Source: Negativicutes bacterium (lineage in GTDB: Bacteria; Bacillota_C; Negativicutes; Sporomusales_B; JARLHX01). From it: a stretch of 64,000 nucleotides of DNA. A model generated the notes under the pieces. It worked only from the letters and a program-made list of their open reading frames with translations, was not told where the DNA came from and ran no database searches. Location: NCBI GenBank assembly GCA_031292035.1, contig JARLHX010000179.1, forward strand, positions 62,001 through 126,000, in the 5' to 3' direction. Below, piece by piece: positions 1 through 9,222 of the stretch. Position numbers and translations under genes: made by a program. How positions within the stretch are numbered: the stretch's first letter is position 1; each line of letters starts with the position of its first letter.

Positions 1-951
1 AAGAATCAGTAGTCTTTTCTCCAATCCTTGCTGTTTCAGGTTGCGCCTTATCAAAAGTCCGCAGAAGCCGGCAATGAAGATTGTCATTACTGCAGCGACA
101 CCGATATAGGTGTTTTTGCGTTTAACATACTCTTGCAGCACATCACGGTCTGCCATAGCCACATTGACGTAAACGGAATACTCTGGGAGGACCCGATATG
201 CATTTAGACGCATGGTATCATCACTAACATTTGGTGCACGCACTGTTCCGAAAGGATGCTGCAAAGCATTCGGATAAATGCCACCGCTTCTAATATCAAT
301 AACTTGATCCCTAATGTCCGCACCTTGGCGGATCCGGGTAAATCCATCCAGTCCAGTTACGGAGATAATCTTTCCAGGTCCGAGTTCCATCGCCCCAAAA
401 GATTCCATCAGATATGTTGGGCTTACGGCGATGACAAAAATACCCCTGAAGGAACCGTCCGGTCCGGTAATTCGACGACTCAACGGAATAGTCATTTGAT
501 GTGATTGCCGCCCCATGATCGTCTTACCAACATACATCCGATCTACTGCCTCATCACGAAGGGCGCAGAAATAATCCCTGTCGGAAATATCATAGTGGGC
601 CGATTCCTCAAGCAATAGGTGATTCATCACTCCCCGCTCGTCAGTCATACCGACCTGGGTTCTAGATGAATCGTTCTTTACTCGGGCTAAGACCGATTGA
701 AAGTCTGGTCCTAAGATTCCTTCCTGCTGATAGGCCTGCCGCAAAGCAAGCAGATCTTTATCAACCTCCAGGAAAACCTTCCGTACATGATCCTCATAGA
801 CTCGGGCAAGATTCATCTCCTCCCGATAAGCGGCTTCAATTTCTTTGTCATATTCAAAAGAACATTGCCTCCACACGAAAAGCCAAACACACAAGATTAG
901 AAGAATACCAAATATACTAATCAGCCGATACCCGGCAAATCTATTACTCAT
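1..951 (-). CDS. membrane-anchored extracellular sensor protein, N-terminal part
   Basis: The frame is open from the window edge to an ATG at 951 preceded by GGAGAGGGGG, so this is the first 317 residues of a longer protein cut by the window. Residues 8-26 form a hydrophobic helix (SIFGILLILCVW), followed by an extracytoplasmic region of about 245 residues with a Cache-like pattern (SDRDYF, GPDGSFRGIFVIAVSPTYL). A second membrane helix follows near residues 283-303, then the cytoplasmic side begins with a charged linker. The output domain lies outside the window; in this layout it is usually GGDEF, histidine kinase or MCP. The nearby c-di-GMP genes make a diguanylate cyclase plausible, but that is inference. 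A similar dCache-type front end is seen in the GGDEF-EAL gene at 51.9-54.5 kb. Confidence 0.75.
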   Translation of the reverse strand, partial: MSNRFAGYRLISIFGILLILCVWLFVWRQCSFEYDKEIEAAYREEMNLARVYEDHVRKVFLEVDKDLLALRQAYQQEGILGPDFQSVLARVKNDSSRTQVGMTDERGVMNHLLLEESAHYDISDRDYFCALRDEAVDRMYVGKTIMGRQSHQMTIPLSRRITGPDGSFRGIFVIAVSPTYLMESFGAMELGPGKIISVTGLDGFTRIRQGADIRDQVIDIRSGGIYPNALQHPFGTVRAPNVSDDTMRLNAYRVLPEYSVYVNVAMADRDVLQEYVKRKNTYIGVAAVMTIFIAGFCGLLIRRNLKQQGLEKRLLIL

Positions 952-1142
952 CGATATTCCCCCTCTCCAGGTCCATGCCTTTGTGATCTTGGCCTAAGCT
1001 ATACCAACACTACCAAATTGGCGAGACCGATTAATTCGAAGTTGTCGATAATTTTTCAAACCAAAGCAGTCCCTAAATAGGGCACAAGGTTACTGTGGAA
1101 GCATAACGCTCTCTTAACACTGGAATCGTTCTAGTGCAGCAA

Positions 1143-2615
1143 TTAACTGCCTCTTAAAACTTCAATCCCTACTCTTGAATTCTTTTCAATTGCTTTGATC
1201 GTCTTATCCAAGTGACCAAAAACCCGTTCCGATAGTTGCTGAGCCTGAAGTAACAGACTGCGCGCTTGTGTCGAATTCTTATCGTTAACCGCATCGATTA
1301 CTGCTGTTCCCGTACTATGTAACTTGTTATGCTCTCCGTCTATGGCCTTCCACTCTGCAGCGAGATCGGGATGGGTTATGTGAAGGGAATGATAGAAGTG
1401 ACCAAAGGCGCAGCGTTTAGAATTTGTCTGTATGGGATAAACTTTCATTTCATCCACTATCCGCCGCAAATTCTTCATCCAATTACCATGAGCTTCCTTT
1501 GCTTTCAACAGATTATTTATCAATTCTTCATTGGAAATAGCATTGATTCCACCGGTCAAAGACACTGTCATATCTCTAACGATATCGCTCAAATCCTCGT
1601 CAATCTTAGAAATACGTCTTGCGTTTTCTGCGCTTTGTTTGGCGTCATCGTGAATAATCTGAGTCATAGTAAGCAGTTTTTCCGCATCCTGAGCCGAAGA
1701 GTTCATCGCTTGGTTTACTTCGGTCGTTGAGTCTTTGATGTTCTGTAAGGATTCTGATACTTTATACACATCTTTGATTGTGTCATTTAGCATAAACACA
1801 TTCTCCTTGATGGTTTCAGATATCATATCCAGTTTTTCATTCATGTTGTTAGTGGATTTCATCGTATCATCAAGACTTTCCTTACTGCCGCTCGCAGCTT
1901 TATGGATGTTGTTAACGAAAACCCTCATGTCGTCCAGACTCTTTTTGGTGTTGTCTGCCAGCTTTCTTATTTCGTTTGCTACCACGGCGAACCCTCGTCC
2001 GGACTCTCCTGCACGAGCTGCTTCAATCGAAGCGTTAAGCGCCAATAGATTGGTCTCTTCTGCGATTGCTTCGACGCCATTGACGATTTGGCTCACTTTT
2101 GCTGCCATCTGGACCAATTGTTCGATTTGTTCGTTCATTTTTGTCGTATCAACAATCACATTCTCTTTCATTTTGTTAACATCATTCAGTTGGAGCATAC
2201 TCTCATCATTCTTTTGCACTAGAATGTTGGATGAGTTGGACAGCTTGTCCATAATGTCGGACGTATAAGTAATCTTTTCAATTACATCATTCATACTGGC
2301 GGTGGTTTCTTCGACTATTGCTAAATTGGATTCACTTACGTTTGATAGATTGTCGGCAAACTCAGTCAATTGATAAGCGGAATGTGTCATTTCAACATCA
2401 AATTGACTCAAAGAAGAAATGATACCTAACATCTTCTTTGAACTGATTGACATTTTTTCTTCATTGGACAAAAGTTTATCAAAATGTTTCAGCATGGTCT
2501 GATGAATAGGATAGTCGACCTTGATATTTTCAATCGACTTTCCGCTAAGCCGATCTTCGACATTCCTGATAATACAAAGCGCTTCATCGCAAGGCGCCTT
2601 TTTAAAGAAATTCAC
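1143..2615 (-). CDS. soluble methyl-accepting chemotaxis protein with C-terminal CZB zinc-binding domain
   Basis: The protein has 490 residues and no membrane segment. The chemoreceptor signalling hairpin tip is clear near residues 189-203 ([18 protein letters not shown]), flanked by long coiled-coil stretches. The last 90 residues carry the CZB pattern: AHGNW, then CAFGHF, then HNKLH. These supply the three His and one Cys that hold zinc in known CZB domains, which sense zinc, redox state or hypochlorous acid. The open frame extends 32 codons upstream, but a GTG at 2615 has an excellent ribosome binding site (GAGGAGG at 2622-2628), so I start there. The product should be a cytoplasmic receptor signalling through CheW/CheA. 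It is divergent from the c-di-GMP riboswitch and HD-GYP gene. Confidence 0.92.
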   Translation of the reverse strand: MNFFKKAPCDEALCIIRNVEDRLSGKSIENIKVDYPIHQTMLKHFDKLLSNEEKMSISSKKMLGIISSLSQFDVEMTHSAYQLTEFADNLSNVSESNLAIVEETTASMNDVIEKITYTSDIMDKLSNSSNILVQKNDESMLQLNDVNKMKENVIVDTTKMNEQIEQLVQMAAKVSQIVNGVEAIAEETNLLALNASIEAARAGESGRGFAVVANEIRKLADNTKKSLDDMRVFVNNIHKAASGSKESLDDTMKSTNNMNEKLDMISETIKENVFMLNDTIKDVYKVSESLQNIKDSTTEVNQAMNSSAQDAEKLLTMTQIIHDDAKQSAENARRISKIDEDLSDIVRDMTVSLTGGINAISNEELINNLLKAKEAHGNWMKNLRRIVDEMKVYPIQTNSKRCAFGHFYHSLHITHPDLAAEWKAIDGEHNKLHSTGTAVIDAVNDKNSTQARSLLLQAQQLSERVFGHLDKTIKAIEKNSRVGIEVLRGS

Positions 2616-2732
2616 GCGTTGTCCTCCTCGCTTAAAGTAACTTAGTAGTCGTTCTATTGATAGGAATAAAATTCCTGTCGAAAAAACCCTTGACTCATCA
2701 TTTCTCGACATATTATGATAAATTTAATAATA

Positions 2733-2816
2733 AATGTAAGGGCAAACCTGTCGAAAGGCGGGGACGCAAAGCCTTCGGTCTAGAGGGTATTTTTACCTAT
2801 GATTGCCAGGCCGCCA
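2733..2816 (+). promoter_or_regulatory. c-di-GMP-I (GEMM) riboswitch aptamer
   Basis: The stretch contains the core landmarks of the GEMM aptamer in order: AGGGCAAACC, a short stem capped by a GAAA tetraloop (CTGTCGAAAGGCGGG), GGGACGCAAAGCC, and a second hairpin (GGTA loop TACC) closing on GCCAGGCC. It sits directly before a terminator and an HD-GYP gene. The 3' strand AGGCC (2808-2812) is complementary to GGCCT (2841-2845) in the 5' half of the terminator. Ligand binding may therefore decide whether the terminator forms; the direction of the switch is inference. Confidence 0.9.
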
Positions 2817-2834
2817 TTTAATGAATTGTGCATT

Positions 2835-2862
2835 AAGTCAGGCCTCCCCTGACTTTTTTATT
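2835..2862 (+). terminator. intrinsic terminator of the c-di-GMP riboswitch expression platform
   Basis: An 8-bp stem (AAGTCAGG / CCTGACTT) with a 5-base loop is followed by TTTTATTATT. It lies between the aptamer and the HD-GYP start codon, as expected for a transcription-attenuating riboswitch. A weaker hairpin (TTAATG / CATTAA, 2818-2836) lies just upstream and overlaps it. Confidence 0.85.
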
Positions 2863-2898
2863 ATTCGCATGATAGTGCAGCGAAAAGGAGTAAAAACT

Positions 2899-4143
2899 TT
2901 GCCAACTACATCAATACTTAAATTGGCGATACCTCTTTCGGAGACTCTGGACTTGGTTAGTCCTTTGGTTATGAATCACCACCGCAAGGTTGCTTATATC
3001 GCATACCTTCTAGGCACTGAGTTGAACCTGCCACTTGCACAAAAAAGAGAGCTGCTACTGAGCGGCATTTTTCATGATGTTGGCGCTTTATCGCGTAAGG
3101 ACCGTATTGACTCACTTTTGTTTGATATGAATAATCCCCACCAACATGCGGAAATTGGCTATCAACTTCTTCGCGAATTTGGTCCTTTCGCCACAGCTGC
3201 GAAAATTATCCGCTTTCACCATGTTCGCTGGGACGGTGGTAAAGGGCAGTACTACGCAGGGTGTAAAGTTCAGCTTGAAAGTCATATTATTCATCTTGCC
3301 GACCGTATTGCTGTTCTGCTTCCTGACCCATCAGTTGTGCTGAATAAGGCAAAAAAAATTCACCAGGAAATCTTGCGACTTTCTGGTACTTGGTTCCATC
3401 CGGATTGCGTCGAAGCTTTTGGAAATCTTGTTGACAAAGAATATTTCTGGTTGGATGCAGCTTTGCCTACGGACCCTTTGTGCTTTATCGGAGACATCGA
3501 TCCTGTCGAGCCTGATAGCGCGGTCGTTCGCGATTTAACGAGATTGTTTTCCCGCGTCATTGATTTTCGCAGTCCGTTTACGGCAACCCATTCGTCGGGA
3601 GTTGCGGCTTGTGCTGAAGTATTAGCGCGTCTTATTGGCTTTTCAAAACAAGATGTCCGGTTGATGAAAAGTGCTGGGTATCTCCACGACCTGGGAAAAC
3701 TTGCTATTCCAACAGATATACTGGATAAGAAAGCTCGCCTTACCACCTCTGAATATAATACAATGCGTGCGCATAGCTACTTCGGCTACCGCACGCTTCA
3801 AAAAATCCCGGCCTTACAAACAATTAATCTGTGGGGTTCGCTTCACCATGAACGGCTTGACGGCAGCGGATATCCTTTTCATTTAGAGGGTAACGATATC
3901 CCTTTTGGTTCCCGAGTCATAGCGGTCAGCGATATACTTACTGCACTCTTGGAAGACCGCCCCTATCGAAAAGGCTTTTCCCCTGATAAAGCACTTAAGA
4001 TGATCGCTGGTATGGGGCGAAAAGGCCTCTTGGATGGTGATCTCGTCAACGTATTAAAATTGAATTTCGTAGAAATTAAAGAAATTCTATTGAATGTATC
4101 GGCAGAGACATTAGGAGACTATCGGCGAGTCTTTGAACCATAG
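2899..4143 (+). CDS. HD-GYP domain protein, probable c-di-GMP phosphodiesterase with an extra N-terminal HD domain
   Basis: This is a 414-residue cytoplasmic protein with two HD-type domains. The N-terminal one has NHHRK, FHDVG and FHHVRWDG. The C-terminal one is a complete HD-GYP domain with THSSGVA, LHDLGK, HSYFGY, LHHERLDGSGYP and DRPYRKG. HD-GYP proteins of this kind hydrolyse c-di-GMP. A TTG start at 2899 is chosen because AAAGGAG lies 8 bases upstream. The longer frame from 2803 would run through the riboswitch and terminator. The gene is controlled by the upstream c-di-GMP riboswitch, so the enzyme for the second messenger appears to be regulated by that messenger. Confidence 0.9.
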   Translation: MPTTSILKLAIPLSETLDLVSPLVMNHHRKVAYIAYLLGTELNLPLAQKRELLLSGIFHDVGALSRKDRIDSLLFDMNNPHQHAEIGYQLLREFGPFATAAKIIRFHHVRWDGGKGQYYAGCKVQLESHIIHLADRIAVLLPDPSVVLNKAKKIHQEILRLSGTWFHPDCVEAFGNLVDKEYFWLDAALPTDPLCFIGDIDPVEPDSAVVRDLTRLFSRVIDFRSPFTATHSSGVAACAEVLARLIGFSKQDVRLMKSAGYLHDLGKLAIPTDILDKKARLTTSEYNTMRAHSYFGYRTLQKIPALQTINLWGSLHHERLDGSGYPFHLEGNDIPFGSRVIAVSDILTALLEDRPYRKGFSPDKALKMIAGMGRKGLLDGDLVNVLKLNFVEIKEILLNVSAETLGDYRRVFEP

Positions 4144-4207
4144 AGCGCGCTTAATCAGTGCGGCTATCTCTTTGCGTAACTCCCCAGTCGCATATCAATG
4201 CCATAAT

Positions 4208-4250
4208 AGAAGGCCTTGCAGAGAATGAACTGCAAAGCCTTCCTTTTTAT
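4208..4250 (+). terminator. intrinsic terminator after the HD-GYP gene
   Basis: A long stem (GAAGGC-TTGCAG / CTGCAA-GCCTTC) is followed by CTTTTTATT on the plus strand. Confidence 0.85.
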
Positions 4251-4280
4251 TGACAGACCGAGGGGTTACTTGCCCTCGTC

Positions 4281-4955
4281 TTATTTCCGATATTCTCCGT
4301 TAAGAATCCTGCTAATGATCTCTTCTTCGTGCTCTGATACCGCCTGGTTATGGGCCGCGATGTACTTGTGTTCATAATGCCGGTCTGAGCCATATAGGCG
4401 CAGGCCTTTGAAATCGTTGCCAGGATCGAATCGGCCAGCTTGCGGGTTGGGATTGAACCAAGGATCAGGGTTATCGACGTGTGCACGCATCCCGTTAAAT
4501 ACCTCGACGCCATCTAGCAAGTGCTTTACACTGTCAAAAATCGCTCTAGGATAATACATCGGATGGGACATGGCTGCAATTCCGCCCACGTCATGAATAG
4601 CCTCGATTAATTTTTCAGCACTGTAGCTTTTGACATAGTCGGGCTGCTCCTGTACACCGAGTCCCAGGATATGAACGGGGATCTCATGTCCCGCCGGAGA
4701 CTTTACGAAGATTTCGCACTCAATGCCAGGGATAATTTCAATTTCAAAGTTTTTCTCGGCATACTCTGCAGCGTAGAATCCAGGGGCAGACAGGTCATGA
4801 TCGGTGATGGCGGCGTAATCAAGCTCACGCTCTACTGCCCATCGAACCATGTACTCAATGCGTCTTTTGTCATGCTCGGTCAACCCGGAAAAGGTATCCG
4901 TCCCATAGTACGTGTGGTCTACCGAATGAATGTGCCAATCAACTTTCTTGAGCAA
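4281..4955 (-). CDS. PHP domain metal-dependent phosphoesterase
   Basis: The protein has 224 residues and shows all the PHP metal-binding signatures: DWHIHS at the N-terminus, AITDHD near residue 50, PGIECE near 75, AAMSHP near 130 and YGSDRH near 195. PHP proteins hydrolyse phosphate esters such as histidinol phosphate, nucleotides or 3',5'-bisnucleotides; the substrate here cannot be told. The frame continues to a GTG at 4976 that has no ribosome binding site. The TTG at 4955 follows GGGGGAGG by only four bases, and I prefer it because the PHP fold starts right after it. It stands alone between two c-di-GMP genes. Confidence 0.88.
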   Translation of the reverse strand: MLKKVDWHIHSVDHTYYGTDTFSGLTEHDKRRIEYMVRWAVERELDYAAITDHDLSAPGFYAAEYAEKNFEIEIIPGIECEIFVKSPAGHEIPVHILGLGVQEQPDYVKSYSAEKLIEAIHDVGGIAAMSHPMYYPRAIFDSVKHLLDGVEVFNGMRAHVDNPDPWFNPNPQAGRFDPGNDFKGLRLYGSDRHYEHKYIAAHNQAVSEHEEEIISRILNGEYRK

Positions 4956-5067
4956 TGTACCTCCCCCTTCGGTCACGATGAAACTCGGCTGCGTCTAAAG
5001 CCCGTGTCGCCTCTATCCCTATAACATGTCACCTTATTCTTTTCAGCCATCTTTTCTATCATTTAGA

Positions 5068-6237
5068 TCAACTCGTTTTATTGTTGAATAAGCTTGACAC
5101 GACGCGATTTCCCCCTGCATTTTTAGCTACATATAAAGCTTCATCAGCTTTTCGCATCAGATCATCCCAGTTCCTTGCATGGCCATCGTCTATCGTCAAA
5201 CCAATGCTAACAGTCGTACTAAGTTGCTGCTCCTGCCAGTAAATAGATAATTGTTCTATCCTTTGTTGTAATCGATCGGCCATTTGTAGCACGCTTGATT
5301 GAACTACATCTCGTACGACTACGACAAATTCATCTCCGCCGTACCGAAAGACTATATCTCCATGTCGAAGATCACTGGTAATTGCACGGCCTAGGGCAAT
5401 TAAGTACATATCGCCTGCATGATGCCCATATTTGTCGTTGATTTCCTTAAATTCATCAACGTCAATCAAAAGAATCCCTATATTGCAATTTTCCTTTGCA
5501 AAAAATAGTCTTTCCAAAAACTCGTCCATCGCCCGGCGATTTGGAATCCCTGTAAGCGAGTCGGTAAAGGCCTGCTTTTGAACCTCCATTCCCAAGTTAT
5601 GTGCAATAAGCCAAAAAAAGCAAACGGTGAAACTTGTATAAGAAGCAATGATCCCAACGAGAATCCAAGCTTGCAATGACCCAGAATGCAAATAATCGGC
5701 ATATCCGCCCTGAACTATGGCTGCAGCGGTACGAATCATCATTAAACAGGCATGAAACACCAGAGTTGCTATCAAATATCGTGCCGGTAAATCCATTGCA
5801 GTGTCGCGTTTTTGTAATGTTAAAATGCTGATAAGCGAAATTAGCAGCGTTCCTATACTAAAAACAATGATCCGGGAAGCCACCGAAGGCATTTCATAAG
5901 TAAAAAGCCAACACAAAACGACTTGCAGGAACAGCACAAACAATGTTAAAATTCGCAAATATCCCTTTTTACCAACATAACGAGCGATACCTTCTTGTAT
6001 GGCTATGTAACTACCAGAGATACATATGTTGGCAATAATTATAGATAAAAAATCCGAAGTTATGCCTCGAAAGGCCACTAAAACTGTGCCAATGAAAATT
6101 AGCACTTGATTAAAACTCCACCATCCAATAATTGCTCGCATGGATTTCGCATAGCGCCAATTCAACGTTAGTATTAGAGCATTAATCGATACGATTACTG
6201 ACATAGCTACGAACAATGTTCGAACATCCAAATTCAT
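5068..6237 (-). CDS. integral-membrane diguanylate cyclase (GGDEF)
   Basis: This is a 389-residue protein. The first 220 residues form six or seven hydrophobic helices without a recognisable ligand domain. The C-terminal 165 residues are a GGDEF domain with DSLTGIPNRRA, the active-site YGGDEF, and an RHGD inhibitory site five residues before it. It should make c-di-GMP and be product-inhibited. I use the ATG at 6237, which follows GAGAGGG. The frame extends 12 codons further upstream without a better site. Confidence 0.92.
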   Translation of the reverse strand: MNLDVRTLFVAMSVIVSINALILTLNWRYAKSMRAIIGWWSFNQVLIFIGTVLVAFRGITSDFLSIIIANICISGSYIAIQEGIARYVGKKGYLRILTLFVLFLQVVLCWLFTYEMPSVASRIIVFSIGTLLISLISILTLQKRDTAMDLPARYLIATLVFHACLMMIRTAAAIVQGGYADYLHSGSLQAWILVGIIASYTSFTVCFFWLIAHNLGMEVQKQAFTDSLTGIPNRRAMDEFLERLFFAKENCNIGILLIDVDEFKEINDKYGHHAGDMYLIALGRAITSDLRHGDIVFRYGGDEFVVVVRDVVQSSVLQMADRLQQRIEQLSIYWQEQQLSTTVSIGLTIDDGHARNWDDLMRKADEALYVAKNAGGNRVVSSLFNNKTS

Positions 6238-6480
6238 ACATACCCTCTCAATACTGCTATGATTGTATTCCATCCAGTAAATTGCTTTATTGCTAAAACT
6301 TTTCCATTATATCGACAATTCCAGTAGTAGAATAAAATTCCTGCCCATACAAGCTAAAAACAGCCCCATAAATCAAGGCGATGTCAACGTTTTCGTACCC
6401 CGCTGCCTGGCATCGGCACCGAGACACATTGACGATCAGTTACATACTCTTGCCCCTCCCTGCTACCAACACAAAAGTAT

Positions 6481-6502
6481 AAGACCACCTTGCAGTGGTC
6501 TT
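6481..6502 (-). terminator. stem-loop, possible terminator of the CheX/STAS/RR group
   Basis: A perfect 8-bp hairpin (AAGACCAC / GTGGTCTT) lies about 100 bases past the response-regulator stop, with a weakly T-rich minus-strand tail (ATACTTTT). A second small hairpin (AGGAG / CTCCT) is adjacent at 6507-6521. The rest of the 363 bases between the GGDEF start and the regulator stop shows no gene. Confidence 0.4.
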
Positions 6503-6600
6503 CGTAGGAGTCAACCTCCTCGATTTAACTTCCAATGAACGTCTAAATTCCGGCACGTCGTGTTCCCTGATATACTGCCATGTCTTCTTGTGCCCACTTA

Positions 6601-7167
6601 TTATTTATCCCGTTTTTGTTTTGCACTTTCATAATCTTCATCAAGGTCTTTTTGTGTGACTAATACCTTGAACGATGGTCCGACTTGCATACAACTATTA
6701 GGACAATAAAAGCTTATCGTGTTGACCAGATCCACTTCAATCATTTCACTGTCGCAAATGTGACACTTCGCGATTAAAACATCCTGCTCTAAATTCTTGT
6801 TTGGTATTGATATGTTGCGAGCAACCGCTTTCACAAAGTCTCCCGCCTGAAACGGCTTGACCAGAAAAGCGTTTATTCCTAAATCAATCAATTCTTTTAT
6901 GATTTTATCGGAGCTAGTGCCGCTGCACATAATGATTTTTGCATGGGGTTGCTTTCTTTTGGCCTCTTTCAACACAGCGATCCCATCGATTTCTGGCATG
7001 ACAATATCTAGTATGAAAAGATCAAACGTTTGAGTCTCTATCCTGCGAAGCGCATCTGCACCGCTCTTTACCTGTTCTATTTGATTTTCTTCCACGCCCA
7101 TAGCTTTCAATTCCTTTGTGATGGTATTGAGCGCGAAGTTAGAATCATCTACAATTAATATTCGCAT
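6601..7167 (-). CDS. CheY-type response regulator with C-terminal cysteine (zinc-ribbon-like) tail
   Basis: The first 122 residues are a standard receiver domain: VDDSN acidic pocket, phosphorylation site in ILDIVMP, the switch residue in CSGTSSD, and VKPF. The remaining 60 residues have CHIC and, 25 residues on, CPNSC, which looks like a small metal-binding tail rather than a DNA-binding output. It is the last gene of a minus-strand group CheX, STAS, regulator. Together these resemble a phospho-signalling module acting on chemotaxis or a partner-switch rather than on transcription. The tail's role is unknown. Confidence 0.88.
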   Translation of the reverse strand: MRILIVDDSNFALNTITKELKAMGVEENQIEQVKSGADALRRIETQTFDLFILDIVMPEIDGIAVLKEAKRKQPHAKIIMCSGTSSDKIIKELIDLGINAFLVKPFQAGDFVKAVARNISIPNKNLEQDVLIAKCHICDSEMIEVDLVNTISFYCPNSCMQVGPSFKVLVTQKDLDEDYESAKQKRDK

Positions 7168-7258
7168 AGCAGTCGTGCTCCCTTATCCCCTATCATTATT
7201 CCTGTTAGGCAAAAGTAATTAATCTCACCTGAAAAGAACAAGCTGATGCCACTTGACT

Positions 7259-7618
7259 TTAGCCAGAATAACCTTTATTGGGGAAATCCACTATTTTAGC
7301 CGTCAAGCAATCTTTCTTTTCTATTTCAAAGATTTTGTCTAGTTGCGTGAGTTCAAATAATTCTCTTACCGATCCTTCAGTACCGTGAATTACGACCTTG
7401 CCGCCCTTGGCACTGGCCTTCATATGCAACGCGATCAATACCCCCAGACCGGTACTGTCGATATATCGAACATGCTTGAAATCAAAGAGAAAAGAATGCT
7501 TTCCTTGTTCAAAAAATGCCATAACCGAATCGCAAATATTAGTTGCTTCATCGCCATATATCCTGGTCGGCGAAATAATTGAAACGATACCGCCTGATTC
7601 GCTTATTTTTAAATTCAT
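7259..7618 (-). CDS. STAS domain anti-sigma-factor-antagonist-like protein
   Basis: This 119-residue protein has the SpoIIAA/RsbV core. The segment YIDSTGLGVLIALH carries the serine that partner kinases phosphorylate in this family. The ATG at 7618 is preceded at good distance by GGGGAG; a GTG three codons upstream is too close to it. No anti-sigma kinase or sigma factor is nearby, so its partner is not evident. Its neighbours, a CheX phosphatase and a receiver protein, suggest it takes part in the same switch. Confidence 0.9.
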   Translation of the reverse strand: MNLKISESGGIVSIISPTRIYGDEATNICDSVMAFFEQGKHSFLFDFKHVRYIDSTGLGVLIALHMKASAKGGKVVIHGTEGSVRELFELTQLDKIFEIEKKDCLTAKIVDFPNKGYSG

Positions 7619-7802
7619 GGTACTCACTCCCCGGCCATACCATTTTCATCAATAGATATTTATTGCCGAATATATTGTAGATAATCTCATGTGACGAAAT
7701 CAGCAAGTCCAATGTTCCGGTACAAATCTTCGCCAAAATGGCTGGTTGTTCATCAATCAAAAATCGATGTCTTCTAGGGACTCCTCTTCCATCGCGGTCG
7801 CT

Positions 7803-8267
7803 TTAGGAAGAAATCGATAGATGCACCTCCATCGGCATCCCGTCGATGAGCACTTCTACGATTAACCGCTGCAAGTTGTCCGGGTTGGCCGCGCAGATTA
7901 TACCAGTGACTAGGGTGGGAGGTGAAATGTCCACCTTGATTCCCTTCTTTTCTAATAGCATACCTGCATTCGCTGCCAGCATGTTGCCCATCTCGGAAAT
8001 TGCCGATTCCGCCATAGCATCGAAAGTTGAAACCGGCATTCCCATCATCATTTTACTAGCGATGGCTCTTGCGGATTCTTCAGTCATGTTGTAGGCGACA
8101 TTGCCGCGAAGCTGATGGGTCACACCTACAATGACCATGACGCCCAGACTGTCGATTTTGTTGTCCGTTCCCACTCGCAGCCGGCCACGCTCGACTTTCT
8201 GGAAGCCAAGCTCAGGCATGATTTTAACAATGGCGTCCAAAAAAGGCAAAATGCTGTTCACGTCCAT
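7803..8267 (-). CDS. CheX/CheC-family chemotaxis phosphatase
   Basis: A 154-residue protein with the CheC/CheX/FliY signature AESAISEMGNMLAANA (E..x2..N), the catalytic pair that dephosphorylates CheY-P. AAGGAG lies 8 bases before the ATG. The family usually pairs with a receiver protein, and the receiver at 6601-7167 in the same direction is the natural substrate. About 185 bases separate it from the STAS gene. That gap holds only short open frames, including an 11-codon one (7754-7789) with no clear identity. Confidence 0.85.
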   Translation of the reverse strand: MDVNSILPFLDAIVKIMPELGFQKVERGRLRVGTDNKIDSLGVMVIVGVTHQLRGNVAYNMTEESARAIASKMMMGMPVSTFDAMAESAISEMGNMLAANAGMLLEKKGIKVDISPPTLVTGIICAANPDNLQRLIVEVLIDGMPMEVHLSISS

Positions 8268-8339
8268 CAGAGTATCTCCTTCTTGAAGCCCACGCTGAGT
8301 CGGATTGCCCCGAATGGGATGTTAACTAACCACGCGTAA

Positions 8340-8555
8340 ATTTCTAGGCCAGAACTGTTCAGCCGTATTGGCAGACAATTCGAGCATGAACCTTCCGCTG
8401 TGTCGCCTTTAGGCGGGATTATCGAGCGAACCGGAATATATGAATCAACACTGAGAGGGAAAATCTTGTTTATTGCTCCCTTTGATGCTTGCCCTTATTG
8501 CAGACCTCTAAAGCCTGAAAAAGGGGGGTTCCCTGCAGAAATTTATTGGTCCTGA
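8340..8555 (+). pseudogene. open frame remnant with CPYC motif, no usable start
   Basis: After a stop at 8337-8339 the plus frame is open for 71 codons, with natural-looking composition and a CPYC motif about 20 residues from the end (FDACPYCRPLKPEKGGF). No ATG is present; the only in-frame GTG (8400) and TTG lack a ribosome binding site. It may be the tail of a lost gene. I do not recognise the family. The surrounding 8268-9623 stretch has no confident gene; it holds this frame, the inverted repeats at 9069-9181, a terminator at 9223 and a 15-codon echo of the ankyrin gene's end at 9016-9060. Confidence 0.25.
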
Positions 8556-9015
8556 CACCCTAAGTCTTAAGGCATAAAGCCTATGTTTCTACCACTTTGA
8601 AGCACCCAATATCATCGATTAATTCGCACATCTATGCTCTCTACGAAGAAACTAATCCTGCAATCTGCGAAACGATAAATGTTTCCGCAACTCGACCGAC
8701 AGTAGTGATGGCTTAGGATGTATTATATCATCAGCCATCTTTTTCCTGCCGAAATTTGCGATATATTGTTGTTATTTGTAAATAAATTCTGCTTAATGAT
8801 TTTTTCTTTGCATATACGATTCTTCTGCTGAAATAAAGTTGTTGCTAACCCCCGAATTGACAAAATGGCATTGGAAAAACCACCGTTTCCGATGTTTCTC
8901 TGATGCCATTCGTCGCGAGACGTATTGTTGCAAGTTGTCAATCTGTCAACCATACTTATATTCTATTTACCGGTCATTTAATTCTTCCATTATCTATACA
9001 ACTCTACGCCTGAGT

Positions 9016-9060
9016 TCACCTGGCGGCCTTGAACTCCGCAAGCCTGGTCATTGATTTAAA
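9016..9060 (-). repeat. remnant matching the 3' end of the ankyrin gene
   Basis: The minus-strand codons read MTRLAEFKAAR then stop, against VRIAEFKAARYAV at the end of the ankyrin-repeat gene at 10815-11351. The shared DNA is GGCCTTGAACTC-GCA on the plus strand. It looks like a leftover of a duplicated or rearranged copy. Confidence 0.45.
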
Positions 9061-9068
9061 AAACGGGT

Positions 9069-9181
9069 CAAACGGGAAAAACGGGTTAAAACATACCATG
9101 TGTATAAAAAATGTTTTATTTTCCAGTCGGAGAGAAATAACTTTCTTTATAACATATATCTCTACTACCCGTTTCCCGTTT
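9069..9181. repeat. inverted repeat pair of AAACGGG units around a 80-base AT-rich core
   Basis: The left arm AAACGGGAAAAACGGGT (9069-9085) matches the inverse of the right arm ACCCGTTTCCCGTTT (9167-9181), two bases shorter. The core is AT-rich and non-coding. A further copy of the same unit forms the terminator-like hairpin at 9223-9251. The arrangement suggests a small palindromic, MITE- or REP-like element. Confidence 0.5.
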
Positions 9182-9222
9182 AAACAGGCTGTTTTTGCTG
9201 GCTCTCCCACAACACTTTTTGC

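Noticed and set aside
7548..7760. Minus-strand open frame of 70 codons between CheX and STAS
   Set aside because: It overlaps the STAS start in another frame, has no ribosome binding site and no recognisable content.
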